From NCBI GenBank assembly GCA_017501175.1, contig JAFVXK010000006.1:1-43511 (forward strand): 43,511 nucleotides of DNA. The letters are read 5' to 3'. This document shows, piece after piece, positions 1-8,399 of this stretch; position 1 is the first letter of the stretch, and each line of letters starts with the position of its first letter. A program made the position numbers and the translations under genes. Under the pieces are notes generated by a model. The model did not search any database and had not been told where the DNA came from. It saw only the letters and a list, made by a program, of their open reading frames with translations. The stretch is from Clostridia bacterium (GTDB lineage: Bacteria > Bacillota_A > Clostridia > Oscillospirales > CAG-272).

Positions 1-1
1 G

Positions 2-1591
2 GCGCCCTTCTCGAACATCACGCTTGACTGGACCGTCCCCGCAGACCTTGCAGAGCTTAACTGTATCGTCGGCGGCAAGGAGATGGACTTCAAGTATAAG
101 GACTGTAAAAAGGAAATGGATATGGTCAACAAGGCCTTCATCGAAACGATGATTGAGGGCGACGCCAACGGACGCGGCTTCCAGTATCCTATTCCTACCT
201 ATTCTATTACCCGTGAGTTTGACTGGTCTGATACTGAGAACAACAGACTCCTCTTCGAGATGACCTCGAAGTACGGTACTCCCTACTTCTCGAACTACAT
301 CAACCCGGATATGGAGCCCAACGACGTCCGTTCAATGTGCTGCCGTCTTCGTCTTGACCTTCGTGAGCTTCGTAAGAAGTCGGGCGGCTTCTTCGGCTCG
401 GGCGAGTCCACCGGCTCTGTCGGTGTCGTTACCATCAATATGCCGAGAATTGCATACCTCGCAACCGATAAGGCTGACTTCTACCGCCGTCTTGAGCATA
501 TGATGGACGTTTCGGCTCGTTCTCTCAAGGTTAAGAGAACGGTTATCACAAAGCTTCTTGACGAGGGACTTTATCCCTACACCAAGCGTTACCTCGGCAC
601 GTTCAATAACCACTTCTCGACCATCGGTCTTGTAGGTATGAACGAGGTTGGTCTTAACGCAAAGTGGCTCGGCAAGGATATGACTAACCCCGAAACTCTT
701 GAGTTCACCAAGGAGGTTCTCAACTTTATGCGTGAGAAGCTCTCCGACTACCAGGAGAAGTACGGTGACCTCTATAACCTTGAGGCTACTCCCGCGGAGT
801 CCACGAGCTACCGTCTTGCAAAGCACGACAAGAAGTTCTATCCCGACATTCTCACCGCGTCCGACACGGCAAACGGTGAAACTCCCTACTACACCAACTC
901 AAGCCACCTTCCCGTTGGCTACACCGACGATATCTTCGCGGCTCTCGACCTTCAGGACGAGCTTCACACCCTCTACACCTCGGGAACAGTATTCCACGCC
1001 TTCCTTGGCGAGAAGCTTCCGAGCTGGCAGAGTGCGGCAACCCTCGTTCGTACCATTGCCGAGAACTACAAGCTTCCTTACTACACCCTCTCGCCTACCT
1101 ATTCGGTATGCAGAAGCCACGGCTACATTCCCGGTGAGGTTTACGAGTGTCCTCACTGTAATGCAAAGACCGAGGTTTACAGCCGTATAACCGGCTACTA
1201 CCGCCCCGTCCAGAACTGGAACGACGGTAAGTCGCAGGAGTTCAAGGCAAGAAAGGTCTATGCAGAGGGTAAGCTTGCAGGCAAAAAGCCTCTTTACCTC
1301 AATGAAACCAGAAGCGGCGAGGCAGAGGAGAGCTGTGAGTGCGCCGGCGAGGACAGAACCATTCTCTTCGCAACGGCGTCCTGCCCCAACTGCAAGATGG
1401 CGGCTATGTTCCTCGATAAAGCAGGCATCTCCTACGAGAAGCTTCTTGCAGAGGATAACAAGGAGCTCGTCGAAGAGTTCGAGATAAAGCAGGCACCCAC
1501 CCTCATTCACATCTCGGGCGGTAAGGCAGAGAAGATTGTAAACGCCTCTAACATCAAGGCGTTCTGCGAGAAGGCAGCAACCGCAAAGTAA
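2..1591 (+). CDS. nrdD: Anaerobic (class III) ribonucleoside-triphosphate reductase, 5'-truncated, with fused C-terminal redoxin domain
   Basis: The reading frame is open from base 2, so the gene begins before the window; 529 residues are visible. Class III reductases make dNTPs anaerobically with a glycyl radical. Visible hallmarks are the PFSNITLDW segment near the left edge, the MCCRLRLDL segment expected to carry the active-site cysteine, a four-cysteine zinc site (CRSHG...CPHC) and the glycyl-radical loop SRITGYY. After the radical loop about 75 extra residues form a thioredoxin/glutaredoxin-like domain with a CPNC motif (SCPNCKMAAMFLDKAGI). That fits NrdD enzymes reduced by a redoxin rather than by formate. 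The thioredoxin-reductase-like gene 56 bases downstream would supply the electrons. The activase NrdG is not in view. Confidence 0.96.
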   Translation, partial: APFSNITLDWTVPADLAELNCIVGGKEMDFKYKDCKKEMDMVNKAFIETMIEGDANGRGFQYPIPTYSITREFDWSDTENNRLLFEMTSKYGTPYFSNYINPDMEPNDVRSMCCRLRLDLRELRKKSGGFFGSGESTGSVGVVTINMPRIAYLATDKADFYRRLEHMMDVSARSLKVKRTVITKLLDEGLYPYTKRYLGTFNNHFSTIGLVGMNEVGLNAKWLGKDMTNPETLEFTKEVLNFMREKLSDYQEKYGDLYNLEATPAESTSYRLAKHDKKFYPDILTASDTANGETPYYTNSSHLPVGYTDDIFAALDLQDELHTLYTSGTVFHAFLGEKLPSWQSAATLVRTIAENYKLPYYTLSPTYSVCRSHGYIPGEVYECPHCNAKTEVYSRITGYYRPVQNWNDGKSQEFKARKVYAEGKLAGKKPLYLNETRSGEAEESCECAGEDRTILFATASCPNCKMAAMFLDKAGISYEKLLAEDNKELVEEFEIKQAPTLIHISGGKAEKIVNASNIKAFCEKAATAK

Positions 1592-1603
1592 TTAAATCAA
1601 AAA

Positions 1604-1626
1604 GAGGGGCTGCCCGTCAGCCCCTC
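1604..1626 (+). terminator. GC-rich stem-loop between nrdD and trxB
   Basis: A perfect 9-bp stem (GAGGGGCTG paired with CAGCCCCTC) with a five-base loop lies just after the nrdD stop. It is not followed by a T-run. It is more likely an mRNA-stabilising or partial attenuating hairpin within an nrdD-trxB operon than a full terminator. Confidence 0.5.
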
Positions 1627-1647
1627 AATCTATAAGAGGACGAAATT

Positions 1648-2562
1648 ATGTATGACATTATAATAGTCGGCGCAGGTCCTGCGGGACTTACCGCCGCAAT
1701 ATACGCGCGCCGCGCAGAGAAGAGCGTAATGGTTATTGAGAAATCGACCTTTGGCGGTCAGATTACCCACTCGCCGAGAGTTGAGAATTACCCCGGCTTT
1801 GCCTCTGCCAGCGGAAGCGAGATAGCCGATAAAATGTTCGAGCAGGCGCTCGGTCAGGGCGCTGAAATTGAGCTTTCCGAGGTCACGGGCATTGAGCCCT
1901 GCGATGCGGGATATAAGGTCGTCACCACAGACGGTGAGTTCGAGGCAAAGAGCGTCATTATCGCCGCAGGCTCAAAGCACAGAATGCTCGGCATCGCTCG
2001 TGAGGAGGACTTCGTCGGAGAGGGCGTGTCCTATTGCGCGGTATGTGACGGCGCATTTTATAAGGGAAAGACGGTTGCTATAATCGGCGGCGGTAACACC
2101 GCGCTTCAGGAGGCAAATCTTCTTGCCGACGGCTGCACCAAGGTTTACGTAGTTCAAAACCTTGCCTTTATGACGGGCGAGAAGAGCCTTCTTGCAAGAC
2201 TTGAGGAGCGAGATAACGTCGAGATTATATACTCGGCAGTGGTTGAGGAGCTTCTCGGCGATAAGACCTTTGCGGGTGTGAAAATCAAGAGCACCGAAAC
2301 CGGCGAGACGAGAGTTCTCGACGTTGACGGCATCTTCGTCGCTATCGGTCAAGTGCCCGAAAACGAGCCATTTGCAAGCGTCGTCGGACTTAACAACTAC
2401 GGCTACGTCGAGGCAGGTGAAGATTGTCTGCCGAAATCCGATTGCAAGGGAATCTTCGTTGCAGGCGACTGCCGTACAAAGTCGGTAAGACAGGTCACCA
2501 CGGCAACAGCCGACGGCGCAGTTGCGGCTCTTGCTGCTTGCAGATATATAGACTCTCTTTAA
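1648..2562 (+). CDS. trxB: Thioredoxin reductase-like FAD protein lacking the usual NADPH motif
   Basis: This 304-residue protein has the length and domain order of low-molecular-weight thioredoxin reductases. It has an N-terminal FAD motif (GAGPAGLTAAIYARR), the redox pair CAVC at about residues 131-134, a second Rossmann motif (GGGNTALQEA) and a C-terminal FAD-binding segment (GIFVAGDCR). In NADPH-dependent enzymes the second nucleotide domain carries HRRxxxR to bind the 2'-phosphate; here that stretch reads VVQNLAFMTGE. This suggests NADH, ferredoxin or flavodoxin as the electron donor, as in ferredoxin-type clostridial relatives; the donor is inference. The gene follows nrdD, whose C-terminal redoxin domain is a likely substrate. 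A GAGGA ribosome site precedes the ATG. Confidence 0.88.
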   Translation: MYDIIIVGAGPAGLTAAIYARRAEKSVMVIEKSTFGGQITHSPRVENYPGFASASGSEIADKMFEQALGQGAEIELSEVTGIEPCDAGYKVVTTDGEFEAKSVIIAAGSKHRMLGIAREEDFVGEGVSYCAVCDGAFYKGKTVAIIGGGNTALQEANLLADGCTKVYVVQNLAFMTGEKSLLARLEERDNVEIIYSAVVEELLGDKTFAGVKIKSTETGETRVLDVDGIFVAIGQVPENEPFASVVGLNNYGYVEAGEDCLPKSDCKGIFVAGDCRTKSVRQVTTATADGAVAALAACRYIDSL

Positions 2563-2590
2563 TTTCAGCAATATAATTTTGAATATGAAA

Positions 2591-2619
2591 AGGACAGAGA
2601 ATTTTTCGTTCTCTGTCCT
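2591..2619. terminator. Bidirectional intrinsic terminator between convergent genes
   Basis: An 11-bp perfect stem (AGGACAGAGAA with TTCTCTGTCCT) and a seven-base loop lie between trxB on the plus strand and the PHP gene on the minus strand. T-rich tracts follow on both strands, so it can end both transcripts. Confidence 0.85.
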
Positions 2620-2635
2620 AAATTTCTTCTGTTTT

Positions 2636-3652
2636 TCACATAACCTCGTCCTCAAAGTATGCGTTTGAGTAGGCGCACTTGCCGCCCATATCGGTGACGG
2701 TGACGCGGAAATAGTAGAGGTTAGGTATTCCGTTCAAATCGAACTCGGCTCTAGTGACGGGTGTGCCGTCCTTGTTATACGCCATGTCGGCGTGGCGTGT
2801 GCCGGTGGTTACGCGGATACTAGCGGCGGGTGAGCTCTCAACCACAAGACGCCCGTCCTCGATATAGAGTGTCTTGATTTCGGGACCCTCTGTGGCGTAG
2901 AAATCACCGCGTATGAGCGCGTCGGTAACCGCCCTGTACTCAAGCTTGTCTGCAAGTATCACTGTTATACCGCCAAACATTCCGTCGGCGTGATGGCAGT
3001 CGTCGGCGGCTATGCAATAGATGCGCTTGCCGACGTTCAGCATATCGTCGTAAACTCTCTCGTTATGCTCGGCAAAGCCGTTTACAAGGTTCTGGTAGTT
3101 TACCATCTCCATCGCGTGCATACCGTGGTAGTTCGTGTAGTCGGTATAGTCCTCGGTTGACCAGGTCGGGTGGTTGTAGGTGACGAAAAAGCCGTTATCT
3201 CTGCCGAGCATCATCATCTCGGAGATACACTCGCCGGTGTATTCTCTGACAAAGTCGGGAAGGCTTTCGTCGTTCTTAACTTGGTCACGGTAATTTATGC
3301 CGTTTTTTATGAAGTAGTTCTCTCTGTGCCAGCAGACAGGCGTTACCTTGTCGGGCTCGAGCGCGATAAGGCACATATGACACGCCTTTTTGACGCCCGA
3401 CGCGAGCGTTATCTGGAATTTCTTCTGGTTTATCTCCATCTCGTAGCCGTTGAGCGCGAGAAAGCTCCCGTCGGTGAGGTCGTTGTGCTGAAGAAATACG
3501 TCGTGGTCGGTAAAGGCAACTATCGAATAGCCCTGCGCTTTATAAAGCTCCTTCAGCTCCTCGGGTGAAAAATCACCGTCGGAGCAGGTGGAATGTGAGT
3601 GCAGGTTTGCCTTGTAGGCGTGCTTTCCCTCGGGAAGAAGATATTTTCTCAT
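2636..3652 (-). CDS. PHP-domain phosphoesterase
   Basis: This 338-residue protein opens with the metal-binding motifs of the PHP superfamily: HSHST (first H at residue 18), a following SDG, and TDHD at residues 48-51. Further conserved-looking His/Asp motifs (TYNHPTW, AADDCHH) lie downstream. Family members hydrolyse phosphoesters with a two- or three-metal centre. The substrate cannot be read from the sequence. It is the last gene of the TRAP operon: the permease stop lies 23 bases upstream and an AAAGGAA ribosome site precedes the ATG. The link to a TRAP carrier suggests it acts on an imported or related compound, which is speculative. Confidence 0.85.
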   Translation of the reverse strand: MRKYLLPEGKHAYKANLHSHSTCSDGDFSPEELKELYKAQGYSIVAFTDHDVFLQHNDLTDGSFLALNGYEMEINQKKFQITLASGVKKACHMCLIALEPDKVTPVCWHRENYFIKNGINYRDQVKNDESLPDFVREYTGECISEMMMLGRDNGFFVTYNHPTWSTEDYTDYTNYHGMHAMEMVNYQNLVNGFAEHNERVYDDMLNVGKRIYCIAADDCHHADGMFGGITVILADKLEYRAVTDALIRGDFYATEGPEIKTLYIEDGRLVVESSPAASIRVTTGTRHADMAYNKDGTPVTRAEFDLNGIPNLYYFRVTVTDMGGKCAYSNAYFEDEVM

Positions 3653-3675
3653 TTTGATATTCCTTTGGTGGCGGA

Positions 3676-5691
3676 TTAAGCCGCACTCGGCTTCGCGCCG
3701 GCTTTTTTCTCAATAACCTGCCATATTATTACTGCAGCTATTGCCGCAAGTCCGACAATATCGGTTATCCAGTTCGGGTCGATAAGGAGTATGCCGCCGG
3801 CAGCTGCAAGAATACGCTGGAAGACGTTCATATTCTTGAGAAGATAGCCCTCAAGAGCAGAGGACACACCAAAGATACCGACAAGCGAGGTCGATATTAT
3901 CAGGACGACCTTGAGAATCTGCATTCCAACAGAGCCCTCGAGCCCCTCAAAGAGCATAACGGGGTTAAGCGCGAACACGTAGGGAACGATGAACGCCGCG
4001 ATAGCGAGCTTTGTCGATTGGAGCGCCGTTTTCATCGGATTTGACTGCGCGATAGCCGCGCCCGCATACGATGCAAGGGCGACGGGAGGAGTAAGGTCTG
4101 CAACGATACCGAAGTAGAATACGAAGAAGTGCGCCGCAATAGCGGGAACACCCATTTCCATAAGTATCGGGGCGCAGATTGTAGCCATAATACAGTAGTT
4201 AGCGGTTGTGGGAACACCCATTCCGAGAATGATACAGCAAAACATAGTGAGGAAGAGGGCGACAATGACCTGATTTCCTGCGAGATTGATTATTCCGCCG
4301 AGGACTATGTTTGCAAGACCGGTGGCAGAAATTACGCCCGAAATTATACCCGCTATTCCGCAGGCGGCGGCAATAGCAATTGAGCCCTGAGCTCCTGCAG
4401 CAAGAGATTCAAGTATTTTTTTGGGAGTTATTCTGTTCTCTTTATTAAAGAGTCCGACGATTATAACCGCCGCGATAGCAAGCGCCGCCGAATACTGAAT
4501 AGTAAAGAGGTTGAATGAAACGAGCGCTATAAGCAGACAAAGCGGGATAAGAAGATAAATCTTCTTAACAAGGGGACGCCAATCGGGAAGCTCTGACTTT
4601 GAAAGACCGCGGAGATTGTTCTTTTTCGCCTCGAGGTGAACCGTGACGAAAACGCCCACAAAGTAGAGAAGTGCGGGAAGAATGGAGGCAAGAACTATTC
4701 TGCCGTATCCTACGCCGACGTACTCTGCCATAAGGAACGCCGCCGCGCCGAGAATGGGGGGCATTATCTGTCCGCCCGTAGATGCGGAGGCCTCTGCCGC
4801 CGCGGCAAACTCGGGGCTGTATCCCGTCTTTTTCATCAGAGGAATGGTAACCGCACCGCTTCCAACCGTGTTGGCAACCGACGAGCCCGAAACCATACCC
4901 TCAAGAGCACTCGCGACGACTGCAACCTTTGCAGGACCGCCCGAGAACCGTCCGACTATGAGGTTTGCTGCCTTTATGAAGAAGTCTGAAATTCCCGTGC
5001 GCTCAAGGAACGCGCCGAAGATTATAAAGACAACTATAAATTTAGCACAAGCGCCTATCGGAATAGACATAATTCCGCCGCCGTCTCCAACAGAGAAGAC
5101 GATGGTGTGAATGAGCTTCGTGAGCCTTCCCAAAAGCGACGGGTTCATAAGACCAAAGAAAAGCGCGTACAGGATAAGAACGCCTGCCACGATAAGAATC
5201 GGTAAGCCTACCGCGCGTCTGCAAAGCTCGGCAAGCACAAGAATCGCGAGAATTCCTATAATAAGCTCATAGACGGCTATATTAGAGCTCTGGTCTATGA
5301 GCTTCTGATAGAATACCGTCATATATAAGAAGCAACCGCTTCCGACAGCCATCAGCACAACGTCGTACCATGGGATATAGTTAGGTCTATGAATTCCCTT
5401 TTTTGCAGGGAAAACGAGAAAGCCTATAACGATTATGTACGCCATAAAGAGCGGCAAACGGAAATGCTCGCTCCAGGTTGAAAGAAGAGCGATATAAAGG
5501 CAAAGAATTGAGAATGAGGCAAGGACGGCAGTAACCACCCACTTCGGAGCGCCGTTCCAAACACGAACGTTGGACTCTCTGTCGTATTTTTTCATAACCT
5601 CGTCAACTCTTGACGCCATCTGCTCTTCGGTTAGTGTTTCTTCACTCGAATTAACGGCAGACTCTGCCGTTTCGTCCTGATTTCTTTTCAA
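3676..5691 (-). CDS. TRAP transporter fused permease (4TM/12TM, TAXI type)
   Basis: This is a very hydrophobic protein of 671 residues with many membrane segments. It fuses the small and large TRAP permease subunits, as is usual for TAXI-type systems. Motifs typical of the large subunit include GSSVANTVGSGAVTIPLMK, TGGQIMPPILGAAAFLMAEY and GMGVPTTANY. It imports a carboxylate or amino acid using an ion gradient, together with the binding protein upstream. The frame is open back to a GTG at 5748. I prefer the TTG at 5691: an AAAGGAGAG ribosome site sits six bases before it, and the longer start would put codons 1-11 inside a stable stem-loop. The C-terminus (about 40 residues) is variable. Confidence 0.93.
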   Translation of the reverse strand: MKRNQDETAESAVNSSEETLTEEQMASRVDEVMKKYDRESNVRVWNGAPKWVVTAVLASFSILCLYIALLSTWSEHFRLPLFMAYIIVIGFLVFPAKKGIHRPNYIPWYDVVLMAVGSGCFLYMTVFYQKLIDQSSNIAVYELIIGILAILVLAELCRRAVGLPILIVAGVLILYALFFGLMNPSLLGRLTKLIHTIVFSVGDGGGIMSIPIGACAKFIVVFIIFGAFLERTGISDFFIKAANLIVGRFSGGPAKVAVVASALEGMVSGSSVANTVGSGAVTIPLMKKTGYSPEFAAAAEASASTGGQIMPPILGAAAFLMAEYVGVGYGRIVLASILPALLYFVGVFVTVHLEAKKNNLRGLSKSELPDWRPLVKKIYLLIPLCLLIALVSFNLFTIQYSAALAIAAVIIVGLFNKENRITPKKILESLAAGAQGSIAIAAACGIAGIISGVISATGLANIVLGGIINLAGNQVIVALFLTMFCCIILGMGVPTTANYCIMATICAPILMEMGVPAIAAHFFVFYFGIVADLTPPVALASYAGAAIAQSNPMKTALQSTKLAIAAFIVPYVFALNPVMLFEGLEGSVGMQILKVVLIISTSLVGIFGVSSALEGYLLKNMNVFQRILAAAGGILLIDPNWITDIVGLAAIAAVIIWQVIEKKAGAKPSAA

Positions 5692-5716
5692 AAGAATCTC
5701 TCCTTTCAGATAAATG

Positions 5717-5742
5717 TCCGCTGCCGACGAGTCGGCAGCGGA
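5717..5742 (-). promoter_or_regulatory. Intercistronic stem-loop between TAXI binding protein and permease
   Basis: A 12-bp perfect inverted repeat (TCCGCTGCCGAC and its complement) has a two- to four-base loop and lies between the binding-protein stop and the permease ribosome site. No T-run follows. Such hairpins commonly stabilise the upstream message, so the periplasmic-type binding protein is made in excess of its permease. Confidence 0.7.
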
Positions 5743-5772
5743 ACTCACGTTTTTGATTACCTTTTAAAAGGA

Positions 5773-6726
5773 TTACTGCGCGTTTACGGTCACGTTCTTT
5801 TCAGCAAAGTATTTTGCCGCACCCTTGTGGAAGGGAACTGCCATACCCGAGGTAGCGTTCTCGATTGAAAGCTCTGCACCCTTTGCGTGAACGCCCTTGA
5901 TAGCCTCAATGTTATCAAAGATAGCCTTGGTGATGTTATATACGGTATCCTCGTCGAGATCTGCGGATACGATGAGGGTTGCCTTAACGGTGATGGTGGT
6001 AACGTCCTCGGTCTGACCGCTGTAGGTGCCGGCGGGAATCTTATACTCGGTGTAGTAGGGGCAGCTTGCCATAATGCTTGCCGCAATCTCACCGTCGATG
6101 GGAACGAGGTACGCCTGCTTTGCAGCCATAAGGTCCATTACAGCGGGAGTGGGAGCGCCTGCAACCACGAATGCCGCGTCAATAGTTCCGTTCTTGAGAG
6201 CCTCTGCACTGTCGTTGAAGCTCTGATATGTAGGAGTTATATCCTCGAGCGCGATGTCTGCTGCGGAGAGGACGTCGATAGCGTTAAAGTAAACGCCCGA
6301 GCCTGCAGCTCCGATGGAAACGGTCTTGCCTTTGAGGTCCTGTACCGTCTTGATGTCGGGGTTGGTGGTAATAAGCTGAACAGCCTCGGCGTAAAGGCCG
6401 CCGATAACGCGGAAGGAGCTTATCTTTCCGTTGCTCTCGAAGGTTTTAGCACCCTCCCAAGCATAAGCCATAACGTCAGACTGAACAGTACCGAGCTGAT
6501 AGTCGCCCTGATGAATACCAAGGATATTAGCCTTTGAGCCGTCGGTAGAAACCGCATTGCAGGTCATACCGGTAGAGGCCTTGATTTGATTTCCGAGAAC
6601 CGCTCCGAATGCGTAGTAAGTACCGCCTGTACCTCCCGTACCCATAGCGAGTCTTGTGCCTCCGCAGGAAGCAAGTGCCATAACGAGCACGAACAGGAGC
6701 GCGACAGCTGCAATAATTCTTTTCAT
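5773..6726 (-). CDS. TAXI-family TRAP transporter solute-binding lipoprotein
   Basis: The 317-residue protein has a lipoprotein signal peptide (positive MKR, hydrophobic core, lipobox ALASC with the acylated Cys near residue 20). It is followed by the characteristic TAXI opening MGTGGTGGTYYAFGAVLGN. It should be anchored outside the membrane and hand ligand to the fused permease encoded next. TAXI proteins often bind glutamate or other carboxylates; no specificity can be assigned here. It heads the operon, has its own consensus promoter and a GGAGG ribosome site, and is separated from the permease by a stem-loop. Confidence 0.94.
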   Translation of the reverse strand: MKRIIAAVALLFVLVMALASCGGTRLAMGTGGTGGTYYAFGAVLGNQIKASTGMTCNAVSTDGSKANILGIHQGDYQLGTVQSDVMAYAWEGAKTFESNGKISSFRVIGGLYAEAVQLITTNPDIKTVQDLKGKTVSIGAAGSGVYFNAIDVLSAADIALEDITPTYQSFNDSAEALKNGTIDAAFVVAGAPTPAVMDLMAAKQAYLVPIDGEIAASIMASCPYYTEYKIPAGTYSGQTEDVTTITVKATLIVSADLDEDTVYNITKAIFDNIEAIKGVHAKGAELSIENATSGMAVPFHKGAAKYFAEKNVTVNAQ

Positions 6727-6768
6727 AATAAACCTCCGAAAAATCGTATTTTTTAATAACTACTTGAT

Positions 6769-6797
6769 ATTATACAATATATTTTATGATTTTGCAA
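6769..6797 (-). promoter_or_regulatory. Sigma-A promoter of the TRAP operon
   Basis: On the minus strand TTGCAA (6792-6797) and TATAAT (6769-6774) are separated by 17 bases. They lie 42 bases upstream of the binding-protein start. Confidence 0.85.
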
Positions 6798-6933
6798 GTC
6801 TTTTTTGGAAAATGGGGTAAAAAATTCAAAATTCTTATATCAAAAGGCGCAAAATGACTGTTTTGCATGTATTAGAGTTCATAGCGGAAAACAAAGCTTA
6901 ACCGATGCCTGCCTTGATTTTTTACCTCGCGTA

Positions 6934-6962
6934 TTGACAAAGAGCGAGAGTAGTGATAAAAT
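6934..6962 (+). promoter_or_regulatory. Sigma-A promoter of the PAP2/hydrolase operon
   Basis: TTGACA (6934-6939), a 17-base spacer and TAAAAT (6957-6962) with an upstream TG extension lie about 33 bases before the PAP2 start. Confidence 0.87.
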
Positions 6963-6995
6963 ATTATTACAAGGAAAAGAAGGACGGATAGCGGA

Positions 6996-7493
6996 ATGGA
7001 AGGCTACAAGCGTTTGTTGACGCGTGTTAATGAAAGACCCGTGGCTGTGCAGCTGCTTAAGTTTATTGATACGTTTGCGGTGTGCTTTACCGTGTGCGCC
7101 TATGCCGCATCTATCGTTGCGGTGGGCACGGCGGACCTTTATATTGCTGTCAGGCTTATTCTGATTTCGGGTATTCCATTCGTTTTGGTGAGCCTTGTGA
7201 GAGGGCTCATAGACGCACCGCGTCCCTACGAGGTATATACTGATATATATACCGCCCCGCCGAAAAAAAGAGAGGGTAATTCCTTTCCCTCGCGCCACGC
7301 CTTTTCGGTTTTTGCGATAGGGACGGAGCTCCTCTTCGTCTATCCCGCGGTGGCGGCGGTGATACTTATTCTCGGAGCGTCCCTCGCGGTGTCGAGAGTT
7401 CTTCGGGGAGTGCACTTTTTGCGCGACGTTCTTTTCGGAGCTCTTCTCGGAGCTTTCAGCTCGGCTCTTGGAATGATTATACTGTATTTATGA
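6996..7493 (+). CDS. PAP2-family membrane phosphatase
   Basis: This 165-residue integral membrane protein has the phosphatidic-acid-phosphatase type 2 signature: APRP (residues 74-77, motif 1), FPSRH (97-101, motif 2) and SRVLRGVHFLRD (133-144, motif 3). The two histidines (101 and 140) are the expected catalytic residues. The lysine normally opening motif 1 appears to be replaced by arginine. Substrates in bacteria include undecaprenyl diphosphate and phosphatidyl lipids; which applies here is unknown. It is followed after 40 bases by the UlaG-like gene and probably cotranscribed. Confidence 0.9.
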   Translation: MEGYKRLLTRVNERPVAVQLLKFIDTFAVCFTVCAYAASIVAVGTADLYIAVRLILISGIPFVLVSLVRGLIDAPRPYEVYTDIYTAPPKKREGNSFPSRHAFSVFAIGTELLFVYPAVAAVILILGASLAVSRVLRGVHFLRDVLFGALLGAFSSALGMIILYL

Positions 7494-7533
7494 TTTTTAC
7501 AGCCGCGCTGTGCGGCGGAACGGAGAATAAATT

Positions 7534-8223
7534 ATGAAGGTAACTTGGCTTACACAGGCAGGACTGCTTTTCGACACGGGAAAGCTTAAAATTATGGTTG
7601 ACCCCTATCTTTCGGACTCGGTTGGCAATAGCTGCCCCGAAAAGAAGAGAAGAATACCCGTCGACGAGAAATATTTTGACGCCGTCCCCGACGTTATACT
7701 CATAACTCACGACCACCTCGACCACCTCGACCCCGAAACGCTGGGGGAGCTTATTGCAAGGGCGAAAAAGCCGATAACCTTCCTCGCGTCAGAGAAGGCC
7801 TACGGCAAGCTTCTTGCGCTTGGCGGCGGACACAACTACGTTCTTCTCGCGCCCCACTCGGTATGGAGTCAGGGCGGTGTGACCTTCTACTCGGTCAAGG
7901 CGGAGCACAGCGACAGAACGGCGGCAGGCTTTATTATCGACGACGCGAAGAAGACCTACTACGTCAGCGGCGACACGCTCTATAATTACGACGTTATCGA
8001 CGACGTGCTCGACCTCGTTGAAAACGGCGTTGACTACGCCTTCCTTCCAATCAACGGCGTCGGCAACAATATGAATGCGAAGGACGCTGCTGATTTTGCC
8101 TACGAGATAGGGGCAAGATGCGCCGTTCCCGTTCACTACGGGCTATTCGATTCTATTGACCCCTCGGAGTTCGATTTCGAGGACGCTCTGATACTTATGC
8201 CCTACGAGGAGCGTAAGCTGTAA
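7534..8223 (+). CDS. UlaG-like metallo-beta-lactamase-fold hydrolase
   Basis: The 229-residue protein has the metal-binding THDHLDH motif at residues 58-64, preceded by MVDPYLSDS. Later ligands are suggested by KAEHSD, YVSGDT and VPVHYG. The architecture fits the MBL-fold family that includes L-ascorbate-6-phosphate lactonase (UlaG) and uncharacterised metal-dependent hydrolases. No sugar phosphotransferase genes are nearby, so the ascorbate role should not be assumed. A GGAGA site precedes the ATG. Confidence 0.9.
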   Translation: MKVTWLTQAGLLFDTGKLKIMVDPYLSDSVGNSCPEKKRRIPVDEKYFDAVPDVILITHDHLDHLDPETLGELIARAKKPITFLASEKAYGKLLALGGGHNYVLLAPHSVWSQGGVTFYSVKAEHSDRTAAGFIIDDAKKTYYVSGDTLYNYDVIDDVLDLVENGVDYAFLPINGVGNNMNAKDAADFAYEIGARCAVPVHYGLFDSIDPSEFDFEDALILMPYEERKL

Positions 8224-8240
8224 TATTTTTCGAAAAAACG

Positions 8241-8273
8241 GCACGGACTGTTGACAAATTTCGCAGTCCGTGC
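8241..8273. promoter_or_regulatory. Ten-base inverted repeat overlapping the B12-leader promoter
   Basis: GCACGGACTG (8241-8250) and CAGTCCGTGC (8264-8273) are perfect inverted arms. The -35 box lies in the loop, and the right arm runs up to the -10 hexamer. It could be the end-of-transcript hairpin of the upstream hydrolase (no T-run) or an operator. Confidence 0.55.
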
Positions 8274-8279
8274 TATAAT
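8251..8279 (+). promoter_or_regulatory. Sigma-A promoter of the cobalamin riboswitch operon
   Basis: TTGACA (8251-8256) and TATAAT (8274-8279) are separated by 17 bases, with a TGC extension before the -10. The start would fall at about 8286, exactly at the 5' edge of the riboswitch. Confidence 0.9.
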
Positions 8280-8286
8280 GTTTTCG

Positions 8287-8399
8287 CAAAGCGATAGCGA
8301 GTATTCGCTCAAGCAGGGAAAGCGTGGTGAAAATCCACCGCAACAGCCATTGCCGTAATGGAATCAGCCGTGTCCTAAGTCGGAAGGCCTGCCGCTTTG
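8287..8399 (+). ncRNA. Cobalamin riboswitch aptamer
   Basis: The RNA contains the conserved GGTGAAAATCC segment with its closing GTGG/CCAC helix, then the core GCAACAGCC...GCCGTAA, and near the 3' end a good B12 box (AGTCGGAAGGCCTGCC, 8378-8393). The outer helix closes with CAAAGCG (8287-8293) paired to CGCTTTG (8393-8399). It is a compact member of the class. The downstream lipoprotein and ECF S component make B12 uptake the controlled function. The proposed terminator is about 350 bases further on because two repeat elements follow the aptamer directly. Confidence 0.9.

Noticed and set aside
899..1510. Long minus-strand ORF (203 codons) opposite nrdD
   Set aside because: It is a shadow of the well-supported nrdD frame, with no ribosome site and no recognisable product.
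5692..5748. GTG start giving 19 more residues on the TRAP permease
   Set aside because: The extra codons lie in a 12-bp stem-loop, while the downstream TTG has an ideal ribosome site.
6805..7020. Plus-strand ORF of 71 codons before the PAP2 gene
   Set aside because: It spans the PAP2 promoter, has no ribosome site and overlaps the PAP2 start in another frame.
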